This document shows, one piece after another, positions 5,618 through 6,387 of a stretch of 6,387 nucleotides of DNA. Under the pieces are notes generated by a model that saw nothing but the letters and a program-made list of their open reading frames with translations, searched no databases and was not told the origin of the DNA. Each line of letters opens with the position of its first letter. Positions within the stretch are counted from its first letter, which is position 1. Origin of the DNA: Alphaproteobacteria bacterium. GTDB taxonomy: Bacteria > Pseudomonadota > Alphaproteobacteria > Rhizobiales > Aestuariivirgaceae. The stretch is taken from assembly GCA_005884715.1 (NCBI GenBank), contig VAZZ01000364.1:1-6387 (forward strand), written 5' to 3'. The translations under genes and the position numbers were made by a program.

Positions 5618-6387
5618 ATGGACGAGACGGTATCTCATCGCGGCCTCATCACGGTCTGCGTGATGCTGGCCACCATCATGCAAGCGCTCGACACGACCAT
5701 CGCCAATGTCGCCCTGCCTTACATGATGGGCTCGCTCTCGGCCACGCTCGACCAGATCAATTGGGTTCTGACGTCCTATATTGTCGCTGCCGCTATCGCG
5801 ATCCCCCTTACCGGCTTCATGGTGATGCGCTTCGGGCGCAAGCCTGTCTTCGTCGTGGCTGTGAGCGGCTTCACGCTCGCTTCGGTTCTCTGCGGGCTCG
5901 CCGCCTCGCTCGATCAGATGGTGCTGTTTCGCTTGCTGCAGGGGCTGTTCGGCGCGCCACTTGTGCCCTTGTCGCAGTCGGTTCTGCTCGATTCATATCC
6001 GCGCGAAAGACATGGCTCGGCCATGGCCATCTGGGGCGTCGGCGTCATGGTGGGACCAATCCTCGGTCCGACGCTCGGCGGCTGGCTCACTGAAAATTAC
6101 GACTGGCGCTGGGTGTTCTTCATAAACGTTCCCATTGGCATCCTCACCGTTGCCGGGCTGATGAAGTATCTGACCGACACGCCGCGCAACATCAAAGCCA
6201 GCTTCGATTGGACCGGCTTTATTTTCCTGGCGCTGGCCATTGGCGGGCTTCAGATGATGCTCGATCGCGGCGAGAATCTGGATTGGTTCTCCTCGACCGA
6301 GATCATGATCGAGGCCGGCCTCGCCGCTCTCGCCTTCTACATGTTCATCGTCCATATGATGACGTCGGACAATCCGTTCATCGATCC
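5618..6387 (+). CDS. DHA2-family MFS drug exporter, EmrB/QacA type (3' end outside window)
   Basis: The frame is open from the ATG at 5618 to the window edge, giving 256 residues, about half of the usual 510-530. The first membrane segment carries motif D1 of drug:H+ antiporters, LDTTIANVALP (24-34). The loop between segments 2 and 3 carries motif A (GFMVMRFGRKP, 66-76). Motif B is RLLQG (105-109), with the proton-relay arginine R105. Motif C, the antiporter signature of segment 5, runs from W139 to G155 (GVGVMVGPILGP inside it), followed by DWRWVFFINVPIG. These features place it in the 14-segment DHA2 group. Together with the adaptor just upstream it should expel hydrophobic drugs, uncouplers or host phenolics using the proton gradient. 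The ribosome binding site is weak (AGGCGAG). Family is certain; substrate is not inferable. Confidence 0.94.
   Translation, partial: MDETVSHRGLITVCVMLATIMQALDTTIANVALPYMMGSLSATLDQINWVLTSYIVAAAIAIPLTGFMVMRFGRKPVFVVAVSGFTLASVLCGLAASLDQMVLFRLLQGLFGAPLVPLSQSVLLDSYPRERHGSAMAIWGVGVMVGPILGPTLGGWLTENYDWRWVFFINVPIGILTVAGLMKYLTDTPRNIKASFDWTGFIFLALAIGGLQMMLDRGENLDWFSSTEIMIEAGLAALAFYMFIVHMMTSDNPFID

Noticed and set aside
4451..5683. 410-codon open frame on the minus strand across the membrane fusion protein gene
   Set aside because: It is antisense to a well-recognised EmrA-type protein. The translation is His/Arg/Asp-rich with no recognisable domain, as expected from the complementary frame of GC-rich coding DNA.
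5761..6093. 110-codon plus-strand open frame inside the exporter gene
   Set aside because: It is an out-of-frame, Arg/Cys-rich translation within the clearly recognised DHA2 transporter.

Overview
The window reads as a piece of an alphaproteobacterial chromosome. Coding DNA is GC-rich, the short spacers between divergent genes are conspicuously AT-rich, and the GAPDH, SlyA-like MarR and EmrA/EmrB-type proteins look like those of Hyphomicrobiales (rhizobial relatives). That placement is inferred from protein appearance, not from a search. I see no mobile element, tRNA, rRNA, CRISPR array or sign of recent transfer. Coding density is very high and no gene-free stretch exceeds 200 bases.

Layout: (1) 1-698, minus strand: 5' part of a LysR-type regulator that runs off the left edge. 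(2) 699-796: a compact AT-rich divergent promoter region with several overlapping inverted repeats. (3) 797-2044, plus strand: a two-gene unit, a pirin/YhhW-type cupin followed 9 bases later by a ChrR/YieF-type NADPH-dependent FMN reductase. (4) 2045-2148: convergent spacer without a convincing terminator. (5) 3832 down to 2149, minus strand: gap (glyceraldehyde-3-phosphate dehydrogenase) followed after one base by rpe (ribulose-phosphate 3-epimerase). (6) 3833-4026: second divergent spacer, holding a 30-bp near-perfect palindrome over a TATAAT hexamer. (7) 4027-6387, plus strand: a SlyA-like MarR regulator, an EmrA/HlyD-type membrane fusion protein and an EmrB-type DHA2 MFS exporter that runs off the right edge.

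Three modules are visible. The LysR-pirin-flavoreductase cassette looks like a divergently regulated response to quinone, electrophile or oxidative stress. The gap-rpe pair is central carbon metabolism linking lower glycolysis/gluconeogenesis with the pentose phosphate (or Calvin) cycle. The marR-emrA-emrB unit is a drug or toxin efflux operon whose regulator probably represses its own promoter through the 30-bp palindrome, whose core resembles the SlyA box. Nothing here amounts to a clearly new system; the best leads are the predicted SlyA-type operator, the direct gap-rpe coupling and the dyads in the LysR/pirin spacer.
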